A DNA stretch of 64,000 nucleotides from NCBI RefSeq assembly GCF_002999335.1, contig NW_020312766.1, forward strand, positions 1 through 64,000, given 5' to 3'. A program made the translations under genes and the position numbers. This document shows positions 11,701 through 34,442 of this stretch, in pieces. Numbering within the stretch: position 1 is the stretch's first letter; every line of letters begins with the position of its first letter. The notes under the pieces were generated by a model. It worked only from the letters and a program-made list of their open reading frames with translations, searched no databases and was not told where the DNA came from. The stretch is from Cyclospora cayetanensis. Its lineage: Eukaryota > Apicomplexa > Conoidasida > Eucoccidiorida > Eimeriidae.

Positions 11701-12429
11701 GACCCAGGCGATCAACATTCTAGAGAGTCTCATTCAGCGCCACACTTGTTGGTAGCCTGAACTTAAGAGCTATGTCTGCAACATGCACTAGGGGCCATCT
11801 CATAGGACGCCACATGTCTCATTACAGCAAGTCCGCTGCACAAGACCGTGCTAATTTTCATTTTGGCATCTGGGGTCCAGAGTCAGTCGGCCCTTTTCTT
11901 GGGATGTGTTATTAGGTTCTCAACTCGCAAGACATAGCGGGCATGTGAAGTCTACTAGAACCGAAGCATCCCGTCGCGATTACAGTTACATTAGAGGTGC
12001 CTGTAGCTTGTCAGGGGGGTGCATTTTTTCGTGAATGAACTGCCTAGAGAGTTGCACACGGGGCAGCTTCTAAGGACCTTGCGTCGTGGCAAGGGTAGTG
12101 CCTCTTCTCGGCACATTCTTTCTCCTAGAAGAATCCTCACTGAGCGAGGGCCGCCTCTACGAGTTTTGGATACTCCACAAGATCTCCCAGTCCGATTTGG
12201 TGATACCTGGAGGATTGGCGCAAGCAAACATGGACCTTTGAAGGAAAGTGGGGCCTCTTCCGTTGCCTTTACAGGGTCACCTTCGAATGGACTCGTTTGC
12301 ATAAATTACACGCAGGAAGGAGACCATCCCTGTGAAGGCTGCCGCAGGCGCTCGCGTCTAGGTGGCCTTTATGGTGCACAGCTGCTAAAGGAATACGAAA
12401 TTCAGTGCTGCTGCCCGTGCGCTCAACTC

Positions 12430-15400
12430 TCACTTAAAGAAGGCATCGACTTCGCTTCCCTCCAGTGGCTCGCCAAACGTCAGCAGCAAGTGGCGAATGA
12501 CCTTGGCGGGAAGCTGCCCGCTATCCTGCGGAGACATGGCATATGTATTTCGCCCCCTAATTGCCTGCTGACTGATTGAAGTGTGACAACGCAAACACAC
12601 ACTATAGAAGGGTGGAGGCGACTGAAGCCGCAGCACAAGTCCCTTATGCCATCCTATGGCAGATGGATAATGGAGGAGGCACCGATACTCGTAGCGCAGC
12701 TGTAGTTCTCGGAGCGAAGGCCTCATGGATCGAAAAAACTCGGGAGGACCGTCTAAGCAAGGGAAGGGAGCTATGCCGAACAGCACGGAAGCCAAGAGAA
12801 ACACGCAGGGAGTAACTGAGAGAGGCTTTCTCGGCCTTTGCGCCGCTTGCTTGCCTGTGGATCGAAATGTCTAAAAAGCAGTGCCAATTCGTCTTTGTTG
12901 TCTTCCGTGTAGGGAATCGTGGAGAGCATTTGCAGCAAGTCCTCGTAGCTCACAAGGAGGTCCTCCGGCTGCAGCACCTTCCGCTGATCTTTCAGCTGCC
13001 GCTGCAACGCTGCGGCTTGCGCCTGAGACGGCGAGAACCCCCAAAGACGAGCCAGAGAAATTCCCTGCTCGAGCGTCATCGTCCTAGAGCCACCACTTCG
13101 GATTTTCTGGAGGAGCATCGCACACACACACACGGAGAGAAATCTACCGATGCTCTGTATGGCCTTCTGGAAGCGCAGCATGCGCTCAGTTCGCCGGTAG
13201 TAGGCAGCATAAGGCCCCATCACAAAGTGCACTCCCCGGGGTGCAAAAGATTGCCGCCGTTTTCTTTGTCTCGAGACAACCAGTTACTGGTGGAGCGTGC
13301 AGAGCTTATTCTACTGTACGGCTAGCAGAGCGAGCTCATTGGCAAGAGAGCTGCGACGGGCAGTCCTCAATCCTGGAGCCCCCTGACGCAGCTCATGCTG
13401 CTCATGCAGCTCATGCAGCTCATGCAGCTCATGCTGCTCATGCAGCTCATGCAGCTCATGCAGCTCATGCAGCTCATGCTGCTCATGCAGCTCATGCAGC
13501 TCATGCAGCTCATGCAGCTCATGCAGCTCATGCAGCTCATGCAACTCATGCAGCTCATGCAGCTCATGCAGCTCATGCAGCTCATGCTGCTCATGCAGCT
13601 CATGTTGCGCTGGATTAAAGCCGCCTCTCCATAAAGCCCCTTTTTGAGCAGGTGTGCCCTCGAGACACCGGCGTGGCACCTGCCTTGCGCGCAACTCACT
13701 GCATGCTCTGCAAACTCCGTCCTGCGCCTTGCTACAAACGCGCCGAAGGCCAAAAAGTCTTTGTAGTGCAACTGAGGACTACCCAACAGACGCTGGAATT
13801 GACGAGCCTCCAGTTTGTGCGGCAACGCGTCAAAACTCTGTTAGTCGAAAGCCACAACAGCACCAGGCACTCCGCATGCTGCACCAAGTGTGTGTCGTAG
13901 GGTGTACAGGCATTTTTCGAGGGGAGAAAAGGGGAAAAGGCCACTAATGCGAGATCGCGAGGAGCTTACAAAGTCCTCAAAAAGGCCCTCCGCGTCGGCA
14001 ATGTGCAGCCACCCGAGACCGTTCTGCAGCACGCGCGCAGAAGCAAACAGAGTGTTTTGGGGATTTTGCTGCAGCGCAGTGCTTCGGAGAAGATGACCTT
14101 CCACGTGTTGTGCGTGCTTCAGCGTTATCAGGTTTAACCAACTAGCTGCTACTGCAGCAATGGCTGCTAGTTCCCAGCACTCCCCTGAGGGAGCTTAGCC
14201 AGGAGCTCCTGGTGATGCAGCTACCGCCACTGCCTCTTCCGCTGGCAGCGGACTCAGAGACTGCGGCAGTTCGCTCTCTCACACGGACCGTGGCCTCTGC
14301 AAATCTGCTATGCCGAAATTTGATGAATTGATGCAGCCCCTCCAGCAGCGGCTGATCTATGCCTTCAGCCGCTGCAGGCACCTCCTCGATGAAGGCTTCC
14401 ACGTCCTCTGGGAGGGCGTCGCGCATCCCCTGTGCAGCAGTAGCAGCAACAGCAGCCGCAGAAGAAGAAGACGCGCCGTGTTCTTCAAGCCTCCCCCCTT
14501 GCTCTCGCATGCGCTACAGCCTCCCCCCGTTCCCCCCTCCGCCTCCGCAGTGTGCACGCAGGGGAACCCGCGAATCAACACGAGATATCATGGAGGCTTG
14601 TGTGATGCGTGAGAGCGAGGACTAGGAAGGGTCTCATAGAGATAGGGGCCGCAACAGAGCAGCCCGCTGCTTCCTGTCCCCTCTTTTAGGACTGTGTGTC
14701 GCATGTATTCAGCATGCCTGGGTAGCAGCCAGGAGTTGCAAGACCTCCTTAGCCTCCACCTTTCCCGTGTCTGGATTTGGCTTGACAAGGAGTGTGGTCT
14801 CTGGTCGGGGAACTGCAGCTGCGCTGGCTGTGGAGGGTGAATACGCCTTTAGGGAGGCGCTAGACAGGAATGACTGAATGTTGTCTCTGCACGACCAGCT
14901 CCTCGATAAGGCTCTGCCCTCATGACTTGAGGGAAGGCCTTCAGCGGGGGGAGGCGCCTTGGCAGCGGGAGACACGCTTTCAGATGGCTCAAAGGCTCCC
15001 ATGTCTAGCACGTTGCAGCCGTCTGTTACCCTGTGGTCGTGTATGGCAGCAAGCCGCAGGAAGGGAGACAGGCACAAGAGGCAAGAAGCACTCACTCGAG
15101 CGAGCAGCATGTTCCCAACAACCTCAGCCTGCGTCAAAGGGAAAAGTGCGTTGAGCCTTGCGCGACAGGCGGAGAGGAGACGCAGGGACAAAGAGTATAA
15201 AGACATGCCAAAGGAGAGCGGAAACTCACCTCGATATAAATTCCAAGTAGTTGACGGTCTCCCCGAAGGCAAGTCCGTAGAGCCTGCAGCAGCAGTTGAC
15301 AGAGAGGTGATTGAAAAGATCAAACGCATGCGTTTATGAGCGCGTGGGTTTGTCCTTATAGTTTTAGAAAGGCAGTGCGCGTGTCGAAGACAGAGCGGCT

Positions 15401-18400
15401 TGTCAGACAGCTGAGGGAACTTCGCATTTCTAAGCATCCACAGCACAGCTCGCAGTGTGCAAGGGAGGAGGCCTATCTTACCGAAACAGCGTTGCCAGCT
15501 GCTCATCTGTAGCTGCCTCTTCGCCCGCCATCCCCATCAGAGCAAGAAACAAGGGACGGCTGATATGGCCAGTCTTCTGCAGCAGAGGCAACGCAAACGC
15601 AGGCAGTCTGTGAGATAAAAGTCTCGTCTCATGCCGTCTAAAGCGGTGCCCAGCAGCGATTTTGACGCTGCTGCCTCAGAGTGATGTTTTACCCTCTTTT
15701 TGAGCCTGAATATCTCCCCTTAGTACCGCTATCCTTTTCTAGGACCCCCATACTTTCCCAAAGGATGCGCTGCTACACCGTCCCCATGTCGAAAAAGAGG
15801 CTATATGCAAAGATTTGTTGTTTCGTGAGCTGTAGTTCCTGGACGTCGAGGCGCGACCACCCTCTGGTGATGCGCTTATGCGAAGTGCAGGGGAGGAAGG
15901 GGGGAAGCCTTTCTTGCAGCCTCCAGCTAGCACCTCCTCGCCTTGACAGCGCACTATTTCTGACTGTCTCCGCAGACACCCAGCCGTCTCGTGCCGCAGC
16001 AGCACTTGCTTGCCTCTTTGTCGAATCTTGCGAAAGGAGCCGCAAGCTCGTGGAGCTTATCTCTACTTTTGAAGGTGTCTATGAACTGTTGCATGCAGTT
16101 GAAGTCGAGCTTGGGGCCTCTGTCCTCTTCCCACTGGCGGACGGCAGCCAACGTCGGCGTCGCTCCATACACAGCCGCCAGCATGGTAGCTTCGTCTAAA
16201 GCCACGAAGCCCTTGGCATCCTGTGCAACATTCGCCACACACCAGCAGTCCCTACGCACAACTCCCGGCCAGATTGCCGCCAGCGGGGAGCTGAGACGAG
16301 ACGGCAGGGTTGCAATGCAGCACATGCTAAGGCTCCCGCAAGACACTGGAGTGCGGCGCTGCGGCAGCGAACGGCTTCCTGAGAAAGCTTCAGAGAGGCA
16401 GCGGAGGAGGCAGAATAGAGGCCTAAGCGCGATCGGGCTAAACGTACTGCAAGAGATGCCATGTCGGACGCGAGCCGCTCACGCACCGCAGCCACCGACA
16501 TGGAGAGTTCATCCGGCGTCTTGGCATGCTTCTTGTTATCTTCCCACCTGCAAATGCGGCAAATTGCACGAACGGCAGTACAAAAACTACCGTCTCCGTC
16601 TTCTCCTGCCGCGCCTCAACACCCCAAGAAGCCACTGGCAGGGCCTTCCGTGCTGAGTGCCGCCAGGCCTTCAATCCTCAAACGAGGCTCTGCTAAAGGC
16701 CCCCTTCTTTAAAAGGCTTCCCGCTTGCTCTCGCATATGCATGCACAAAGTATTTAGAGTGTCGGATCAAGTCAAGGTCGCGAGAGAGCCAAGGCCAAGT
16801 CTCAGGAGCTTCAGAGCGTCGGACGGCGGCGCACACGGCAAATGCATGAGGCCTACACGGAAGCGAGGAGTCTGAGCTGCTGCAGTTGAACCCCCGACGA
16901 AAGAATAAAAATACGGGAGCTCTGCCTCACATGTGCGTGCATGCCCTGCTCAGATAATCCGTCTTAGCCTGAGCCTTTACCGAGGCCTCCACGATTTGCA
17001 ACGTCTTCGCGTCTCGGAGGAGCTGTATCTCCCAGATGCTGCCGGGAAAGGGCACGGGGGTTGCTGCACTTGACGCATTCTCAGTCGGCAAGTGCGCGAT
17101 GCCGCATGCATGCAGGAGGGCCTTCAGGAGGCCCCCCCTAGGAAAGAAGGGATACCGCTTCCCTGAGGCTTCGTGCTGAACAGCAAGCTCGGAGGAAGCT
17201 CCTGAACCCCCTTCTGATAAACACATATCCTCCAGCGCTTTCAGGCAGCTGCTCAGCTCCTCCCACGTCCCGCAGATAATGGCCAGATCCTCTCTTTCTT
17301 CTGAGTGTAAGACTCGCCGCATTGCCTGCACCGTTCCGCAGCAAAAGGAAAGAAAGGCTGACGGCCTTATCGATTCGCGCGGCTAGCACCCATCGCCTCC
17401 AAAGTGCAGCCTGATATACTCCTTTTGTACGCAGGGCCTTGCCTTATATGGGCATCCACCACAACGGGGCAAGGATGTCTTTCTGCTCTCTCTCTCTCTA
17501 TCTATCTCTCTATCTCTTATTGTCTGTCTATATCTTTCTCTCTCTCTTTTTCCTTGTGTAGCGCAAGGGCTCATGCGTCAGGCGAAGGCCTGTCCCGACG
17601 AAAATGTCTAGAGGCTGCATTCGGCATCGGATGGCAGCCTTCAGACCTTGTGGAGGGAGGCTGTAGGGGTGGCTAACTGAGCCTCCCCCCCTCCTCCCAA
17701 CATCTCTGCTGTTTCTGCAGAAGTGGAGCTTACCTCTGCATTGAAACTCCCAAGCCGGTGGCCCTTCCCTGGCAGCACCCGTAAGCATTTAGCGAGAGGT
17801 TTCCCGCAAGTATTTTGCAGCGTGTAGTTGTCATAGAATTTTTGGACTGCCCTGAAGGCTTTCCTGAGGGTTCCCTGAGGCCCTTTGATAGACTTTCCCC
17901 CAGTCTCATACTCTTCGAGGATGCTAGGCTCTCTCGTGTCTTGGGAAGTAACAGGAGAACGGGTGGAAGTGGTATCTTCTGTGCCTGTTGATCTGCTTCT
18001 CGATTCTATGCCCAGGCCCTTGATCTCTGGCGTCTTTAAGCGGATGTCTGGATCTTCTTTGGTGGAGGAGGGGGTCGCGCTCGCCACGTTCTGCGCGGTG
18101 CTTTCTTTGCACTTGCCTCGATGATGCTGCTTGGCTTGCCCAGCTTGCAACTGGGAAAGGCGAACCATGCGGCTGGCACCCATCAGCTGCTGGCGAGCAA
18201 GTATCGCCGACTCTACCGCCTGGGGTTTGTCCGAGCTCACCAGCTTGCATATGCCTGCAGGCAGAGACAGGGCCAGAGATAAATGCAGAGACTAAGGCAA
18301 GGGGGCAGCTCGGAGAGGCGGGTGCAAGCGCCCTCTCGGGTTGTATATACAGCTGTGCATGAGCAGCTGTACATACAACGCAGGGTTGCAGATCTACCGG

Positions 18401-18691
18401 CGGAGCAGGTACAAATCCTTGCCCCATTTGGCCTGTTCCCTTGGCTTCCTGCGATAGCTGGAGAGCAGCTAGTCTGCCTGACGCAGAGAAGGCGGCGGAA
18501 GGAGGCCGAAACTTGCTGGAATATCGAAGGGTGGGGTCGTTGTTATTACCTTTCCCGTCGAGAAACTCTCCCAGTTGACGTGACTGGACGGCTCCAAAGA
18601 GAGATAGGTGGGGCAGGAATGTTCCAAGACCCGCCGCGGATTCTTCAGAGGCAGTGGGGAGCTTCTCTGCCTCCAGGTCATCTCCTAGCAT
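12430..18691 (-). CDS. Large protein with three calmodulin-like (EF-hand) modules, multi-exon
   Basis: I built this from 14 exons: 18691-18550, 18254-17734, 17325-16981, 16547-16448, 16220-16014, 15576-15482, 15283-15230, 15128-15096, 15030-14718, 14429-14283, 14023-13970, 13837-13736, 13106-12855 and 12525-12430, about 820 residues. The N-terminal 370 residues are unrelated to anything I know. Three calmodulin-like modules follow. Module A (16220-15230) has EF3 loop DKEKTGHISRPL and EF4 GETVNYLEFI. Module B (about 14790-13736) has PDTGKVEAKEV, then EGIDQPLLEGL and LHYKDFLAF. Module C (13106-12430) has LVSYEDLLQML, then DPQDSGQLPAKV and LLTFGEPLEGSEVDAF. Loop position 12 is not Glu and several ligands are missing, so the protein is more like a myosin light chain than a calcium sensor. 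Three introns need GC donors. The 16981/16547 junction does not stay in phase with any site I tried. No EF4 exon was found for module C. Confidence 0.75.
13390..13606. repeat. Tandem 9-bp repeat (AGCTCATGC)n, about 24 units
   Basis: Near-perfect 9-mers with a few CTG-for-CAG variants and one CAACTCATG unit. It lies inside the EF-hand gene intron between exons 13837-13736 and 13106-12855. Because the unit is a multiple of three and stop-free in several frames, it creates long artificial open frames (Ala-His-Ala, Leu-Met-Gln, His-Glu-Leu, Met-Ser-Cys) on both strands. Confidence 0.95.
17480..17560. repeat. CT/TATC-rich simple sequence in an intron
   Basis: A run of TC dinucleotides with TATC interruptions lies in the EF-hand gene intron 17733-17326. 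On the transcribed sense strand it is purine-rich (GA). No coding value. Confidence 0.8.
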
Positions 18692-19894
18692 TCAAACAGC
18701 ATATATGCAGCACAAGAACGAGTAAGAGAGGGTAACGTGGACATCAATGCTGCCAGATCAGCGGAGAATGCACCCATGGGGACGGAAGTTAGGCCGCGAA
18801 GTTGATAGAATACATGGGGATTTGGGCTTAGAGAGTGAAATTTGTATGGCCCTGGAGTGTCTGAGGTTAAAATCCTGTTGTTTCTATTGGACAGAGAAAG
18901 CCTCCTTCACTCCGTTTCTGCTTATAGCAGCGTGTGTCCTGTCCTTATTTCGGCACTTGCTTTTCGAATGACTCAAATTTTAGGCTTGGGGATGCATAAC
19001 ATTGCGTTTCCTGTAAAACAGCTGGAGGTGACCCTCACCGCAGAGTGCCAAGAAGACGCGTTGTCTGAAAGTTTCCTTCATTTTGTCGTTTTTGTTTCGC
19101 TTTGCCCCAATACAATTGTCTGCAAAATATGTGTACCTCCATAGCATCACAATTAATTTTAAGATATAAACTGTGGCGACCTCAATTGCTGCACTCGGTC
19201 TCCCCGCAGCCAACACCGGCCCACCGGAACGCAGCTGGCATTCAATGTACTAGCAGGCAGTCTTCGCCACTCCTCTCGCCGTGCGAAATTTCCTAAGCCA
19301 GGTTCATGATTTCGTAGAATTTCACTACAGTAGCACATTTTATAGCCTTAAACATGAGTCAGTTTAGAGTACAAAGCAGTAGGACTAATGATCCAATAGA
19401 CCAAGAGTGTTGCAGGCGCTCTCTCTTCTCATGCAAACAATGCTGCAACCGCTCAATTTTCTTCAAATTTTGATTACTTTTATTATTCTGCTTATTTTCA
19501 TGCCCCGTAAATGCGTTCTGGCTGGAATATATGTGTGCTATCTCTAACTGAAAGATTTCAAGATGAATTACCATGTCTACATATGCACCGGCGCGCGAAG
19601 CGAGTGTGAAGGCTGGTCATTTCTCTTCGCACAGCAAATATTATCTGGCCTCAGTTTGTATCGGTTTACTCGCTTTGTGGCATTGAGCTCATTTAGGGGT
19701 TGAGACCTTACGATGATGACATTAACTAGTCGATGCCGCAGCCACAAAGCTTAGATGTGGGGAGCCTTGTCGAACCCTAATGTGCTTTTCGTGTAACAAC
19801 TGTAGTTTTTGGTGGAATAATAACGTACGCATATATTCATATGTTTTATTGCGCATCTGATTTCTTCCTTCATTCTACATCTCCGCTTGCGCTC

Positions 19895-20040
19895 GTGTAG
19901 TGCCACGCTGCACTTCGGCACTTTCTACTACACTAGCGGTTTTCACTGAGGAAATGATTTAGAACTGGATGCTTAGTTTGACTATTCTTGCGACTTCAGA
20001 TTTTGTAGAGTAGGGCTACGTAGCTCCATAGTACATAGCT
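19895..20040 (-). repeat. Dispersed repeat, partial reverse copy
   Basis: The reverse complement contains CTAGTGTAGTAGAAAGTGCC followed by GAAGTGCAGCGTGGCACTAC, the same terminal box as copies A and B. Upstream is a weaker match to the AATAGTCAAAC/ACAAATCAG block. The 5' half is not clear. Confidence 0.5.
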
Positions 20041-20239
20041 GAACGATCTGTGCCAGTGCGCTCAGTTGCGATGTGCCGTAAGAATGCTCAGTCTTTTTAT
20101 GCAGTGCACCACTATGCTACAACCCATCTGCTCTGTACCCTTCTCACTAAGAACCGACATTCCATGCGGAATGCCCAATCTAGGAATTCTAAAAGGAGAC
20201 ATCTAGCGTCAGACTCAGTGCACACCTACAAGAAAGTTA

Positions 20240-20515
20240 CTGAGTGGTGCTCAGAAGAGCTACCGCCTTCCCTTAGCCTCCTCCTTCATTACTCAAGAGA
20301 GTAGAGGAGCGGGACATCTAGGAGTCGTTCTGCTGCACCCAAAAAGCAATCAAAGCATTCACACCAACTTGCACATAGCATCTAGTGCACAGGCTCCTGA
20401 AACTGCGCATTAACTACGCTGCAGTAAAATAGATTTGCGAATAGACAAATCAGTTAATCGATTCTCTACTGGTTTGATAACGAATCTACAAAGTGTAGTA
20501 AAGTGTATTGAGATG
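20240..20515 (+). repeat. Dispersed repeat, copy C (divergent)
   Basis: Matching blocks are CTGCTGCACCC near 20330, AAAGCATTCACACCAACTTG near 20352, GCGAATAGACAAATCAG near 20436 and a degraded terminal box GTGTAGTAAAGTG near 20494. Order and spacing match copy A. Confidence 0.55.
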
Positions 20516-22434
20516 CAGATTAAACCGCAGGAGGGTGCAGTAGCGGCGGGAGACAAGGAAGGAAGCGATCAGAGTAGTCGAGGACTCATACCAGTTGGAC
20601 TTCGGCACATTGAAGAAAGCTTCGTCTCACAATTGTTTGGTAATTCTTCCCCAATTAGAAGAAGCCCTGGCCAATCGGCTAGAAGGAATTAAACTCAAGT
20701 GACGTAGTAGCAAAGCATATCCCATCGCTGACTTAGGAGGCCAAGAAGGGCTCTCTTCCCTTGCTGTTTACCACCCCTTGGTATACAACCCTCTGGCTGG
20801 GTGTACTTACAGCTGCCTCATACAGCTCCCTCTTCATAGTACCATCGACTAACGACTCGGATGCATTTAACTACTTAAGAAGGTAGACCCACATATTTAC
20901 CCAAGTACAAGGCTCGAGGCATGAAAGGCACTTCTCTTTTCCCCCTCGAGGTGTCTACTTTAATTATCCCCTAGGCCACAGGACGCCTCCTGCCACCAAA
21001 ATCTCCAATAAAACCAAGGCTTCTCATTTCCCAAAACCTATGGCATGATGAACTAACTTGTGCGGACCTTCCAGGAGGCAGGGTGATGTAGATTTATCAT
21101 AAACATGGCAGTCTGGACTGTAGATGAGAAAGTGTGACACTTTTGCAGGTGCATACTTGAATATCTGGTCATGAAGAGCGGATAGCCGCACTTACAAAAC
21201 ATAGGAGTCATCTAAATTGGCCAACACATATAGCAAACAGCCACACACTGTAAAGTTGAGAAGGCAGTATGTTTCTCCTCCTCAGTCGGAGCGAAAAGAG
21301 AATGTGCTGACAATCTGTGCTGCCGCTAGCAGCATACGGCGTCGCCCTGCTCACTTTTCAAGCCGAAGGGTCAGGCTTTTACCAGGAACAAGAAATAGAG
21401 CCTGGTAATGGATGAATCAATGATTTTACAGGACGCGCTTTGACAGGGCGTCTGTCTATCAAACATGTGGAACTGTAAGCCAGAAGGATGGCGGTGGCAA
21501 AGAAATTATCGGAGCACTACAAATGAACTGATCAGAGCTGACTCAAGTATACACAAAAGTAGCAAAAAACAAGTTTCAGTAGTCGAAGCAGGACAGTAGC
21601 AAAACCGTACTAAATTGGAGCAGTAATGCAAAGAATACTGCATGAAAATATCCTAAGCACAGTTTCACGCCGGGGTCAGTTGTAAGCAACAGCCGTATTA
21701 TAAAACGTGGTATCAGATAGCACCGTACCGATTGTGTTTATTCCTTTATCGTGGAATAAACACCTCACAGGAAGCATCACGACATGACAACAGCTGCTTC
21801 TAGTTTCATTTAGGCGAAATGATGGGTGCCTGAATCCCTTGGCTAATTTCGGAGGTTCCTTCCTTATTAATCAACCCGAGGCAACAGCTGAAGCAGTGAA
21901 ACGAATGCATGCTCCCGCGGTGGTGCCAGAATGCTGCTTCTCACTTTCATGCATCAGGTAGCATGTAACCCCAAATCCGCGCAGCACGAGATGTACCCAT
22001 AACGCGGCGCTCATATTTTGAGGCCATACACAGGAAGTAGAAGGCCTAATTTGTACCAAGACCTCCTCCCTCGGAAGTTTTACGCCTAAGCTAATCAAAG
22101 CGGCGGGGGGCAGTTTGTGCCAACTGCGACCAAAGACAGAAACTAGGCCTTGCCAAACAACGACGTTGTAGCGTTTTTCCTAAAAAGGGCCATCGAATGC
22201 CAAGCAGGGGTAGAAAGGTGCGCATGCATCAGGACGCAGAAATGTATTTTGTGGTGCTTGCGCTGCGTTACTCTGTTTTTTCAAAAGGTCAACTCTTGCT
22301 CGCCTTGTTTGGAAAGCCGCGTGTGGCGTAGTTCTCTACAGGACCGTCCCACGCTCGCTATGGTAAGTTACCTACGAGCCCTACTCTCGCGTGGGGTTTC
22401 GTGTCATGATACTGTTTTGTCTTTAGCCTGTTCT

Positions 22435-22647
22435 CTACAAGGAGAAGAGAAGGAGTTTCCCCAGGAGCAACAGCCCGATGAGGGCGAAGGCAAAGGACCA
22501 AATCGGTAGAGTTCGTGCGGCCCTGCTCACCGATTTTGCCAGTGCGCCAAGCGCCGCAAAGGGGACTATGCGGGGGCGGCTCCCCATCATTCCCAGAGGC
22601 TGAGGCAGAGTAGAGGGCCTCCTATGTACGCCCCCGTGAGACCCCAT
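22435..22647 (-). CDS. Possible small tail-anchored protein (doubtful)
   Basis: A 70-codon frame from ATG at 22647 ends in a hydrophobic segment, WSFAFALIGLLLLGKLLLF, right before the stop, preceded by a short basic region (KSVSRAARTL). This is the architecture of a small tail-anchored membrane protein. I recognise no family, and the frame is short enough to be chance. A GTGAGC inside it could also act as a splice donor. Confidence 0.25.
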   Translation of the reverse strand: MGSHGGVHRRPSTLPQPLGMMGSRPRIVPFAALGALAKSVSRAARTLPIWSFAFALIGLLLLGKLLLFSL

Positions 22648-23536
22648 GTCTAACAAGAGGAAAGGCCGGCCAAAGCGAGGGAAAAGCTCACACTACTTCT
22701 TTTTAAGTTACGGCTTTCCAAGGACCTTGTTTGTTGTTTTGTTATCAGAGCCGCCTTTGCTTCCTGAAATACAAGTAAACAACGAGCCTGCGGAAAGGGA
22801 CAGAAAGCGGGCTCCTTGTGGTCTTAGGTAGTGTTTCCCCACATGAAACTCCTTTGAGGCGTTCGCTGCTTGTGGATTCTTATATTCAATTTGAATCCAC
22901 AGTTTGCCTGTAGACGTGTAAGCAGCAGTAGCCTATGGCGTTTTGTCGCAAAAGGCACCCCAGTGCCACACGCTTCTTTCTACAACTAGGAGCGTGAGGA
23001 ATCAAAAGTTGGCTTACCACCTTTTGCGAAATTTTGTGTTCAGCCAGACGATATAACCAACTGGACTTTAAGTATCAGGATAAACCAGGCTTTTCGCACG
23101 GATTTCAATGCCCCGAGGGCCCGCATTTCCCTCGGGCGCAGTGTGGGGCTGTGCTGTGAAGCTTGCCCTAGCTGCATTCTGCCTCATGCCTCCTTATTCA
23201 ATGGCTCGAACACTGCGTTTTATTACAGTCTTGTCGCATTCTGCGTTCATGCTCATAATAAGATGCCGTGGCGTCTTTCCTTTAGAACGCTGATCTGTTC
23301 TAACTATAGCATCCCTTTACAAACACGCTTCCTCCATCAGAATAGAGTACACACCTCGGCCGGCACATTACCGCGCTCATCGGTAGTCTTCAGTTGAATA
23401 AACCGCACTTGGCTATCTAGAGACACTCCCAATGCTTTCCTTTTGAGTACACTTGTGGTGCCCGAAGAAGCGAGCAGTGCGTCGAGGCAACAGAGTAAGA
23501 CACAAGGACAGCACTGCGCAGGGGGGATAAATAGCA
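22648..23536. other. Intergenic, downstream of the RecQ gene
   Basis: No ORF with support and no repeat of note. It presumably holds the 3' UTR of the helicase gene on the minus strand. Confidence 0.5.

Positions 23537-34442
<10,906 letters not shown>

Larger units (their letters stand above)
7010..12429. other. Gene-free block with dispersed repeats
   Basis: About 5.4 kb without a supportable gene. ORFs are short and mostly occur as shadows on both strands, as at 10155-10557. Two repeat copies lie here in opposite orientations (7905-8200 and 8365-8715). I also searched about 11640-12420 on the minus strand for the missing last EF-hand of the next gene and found no in-phase exon. Confidence 0.55.
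18692..22434. other. Gene-free block with dispersed repeats
   Basis: This AT-richer stretch has only short ORFs and no recognisable product. It contains partial repeat copies near 19895-20040 (reverse) and 20240-20515 (forward). Nothing else stands out. Confidence 0.5.

Noticed and set aside
13241..13825. Long open frames encoding Ala-His-Ala, Leu-Met-Gln, His-Glu-Leu and Met-Ser-Cys repeats
   Set aside because: They are translations of the intronic 9-mer array in different frames. The flanking EF-hand exons join in phase when it is removed.
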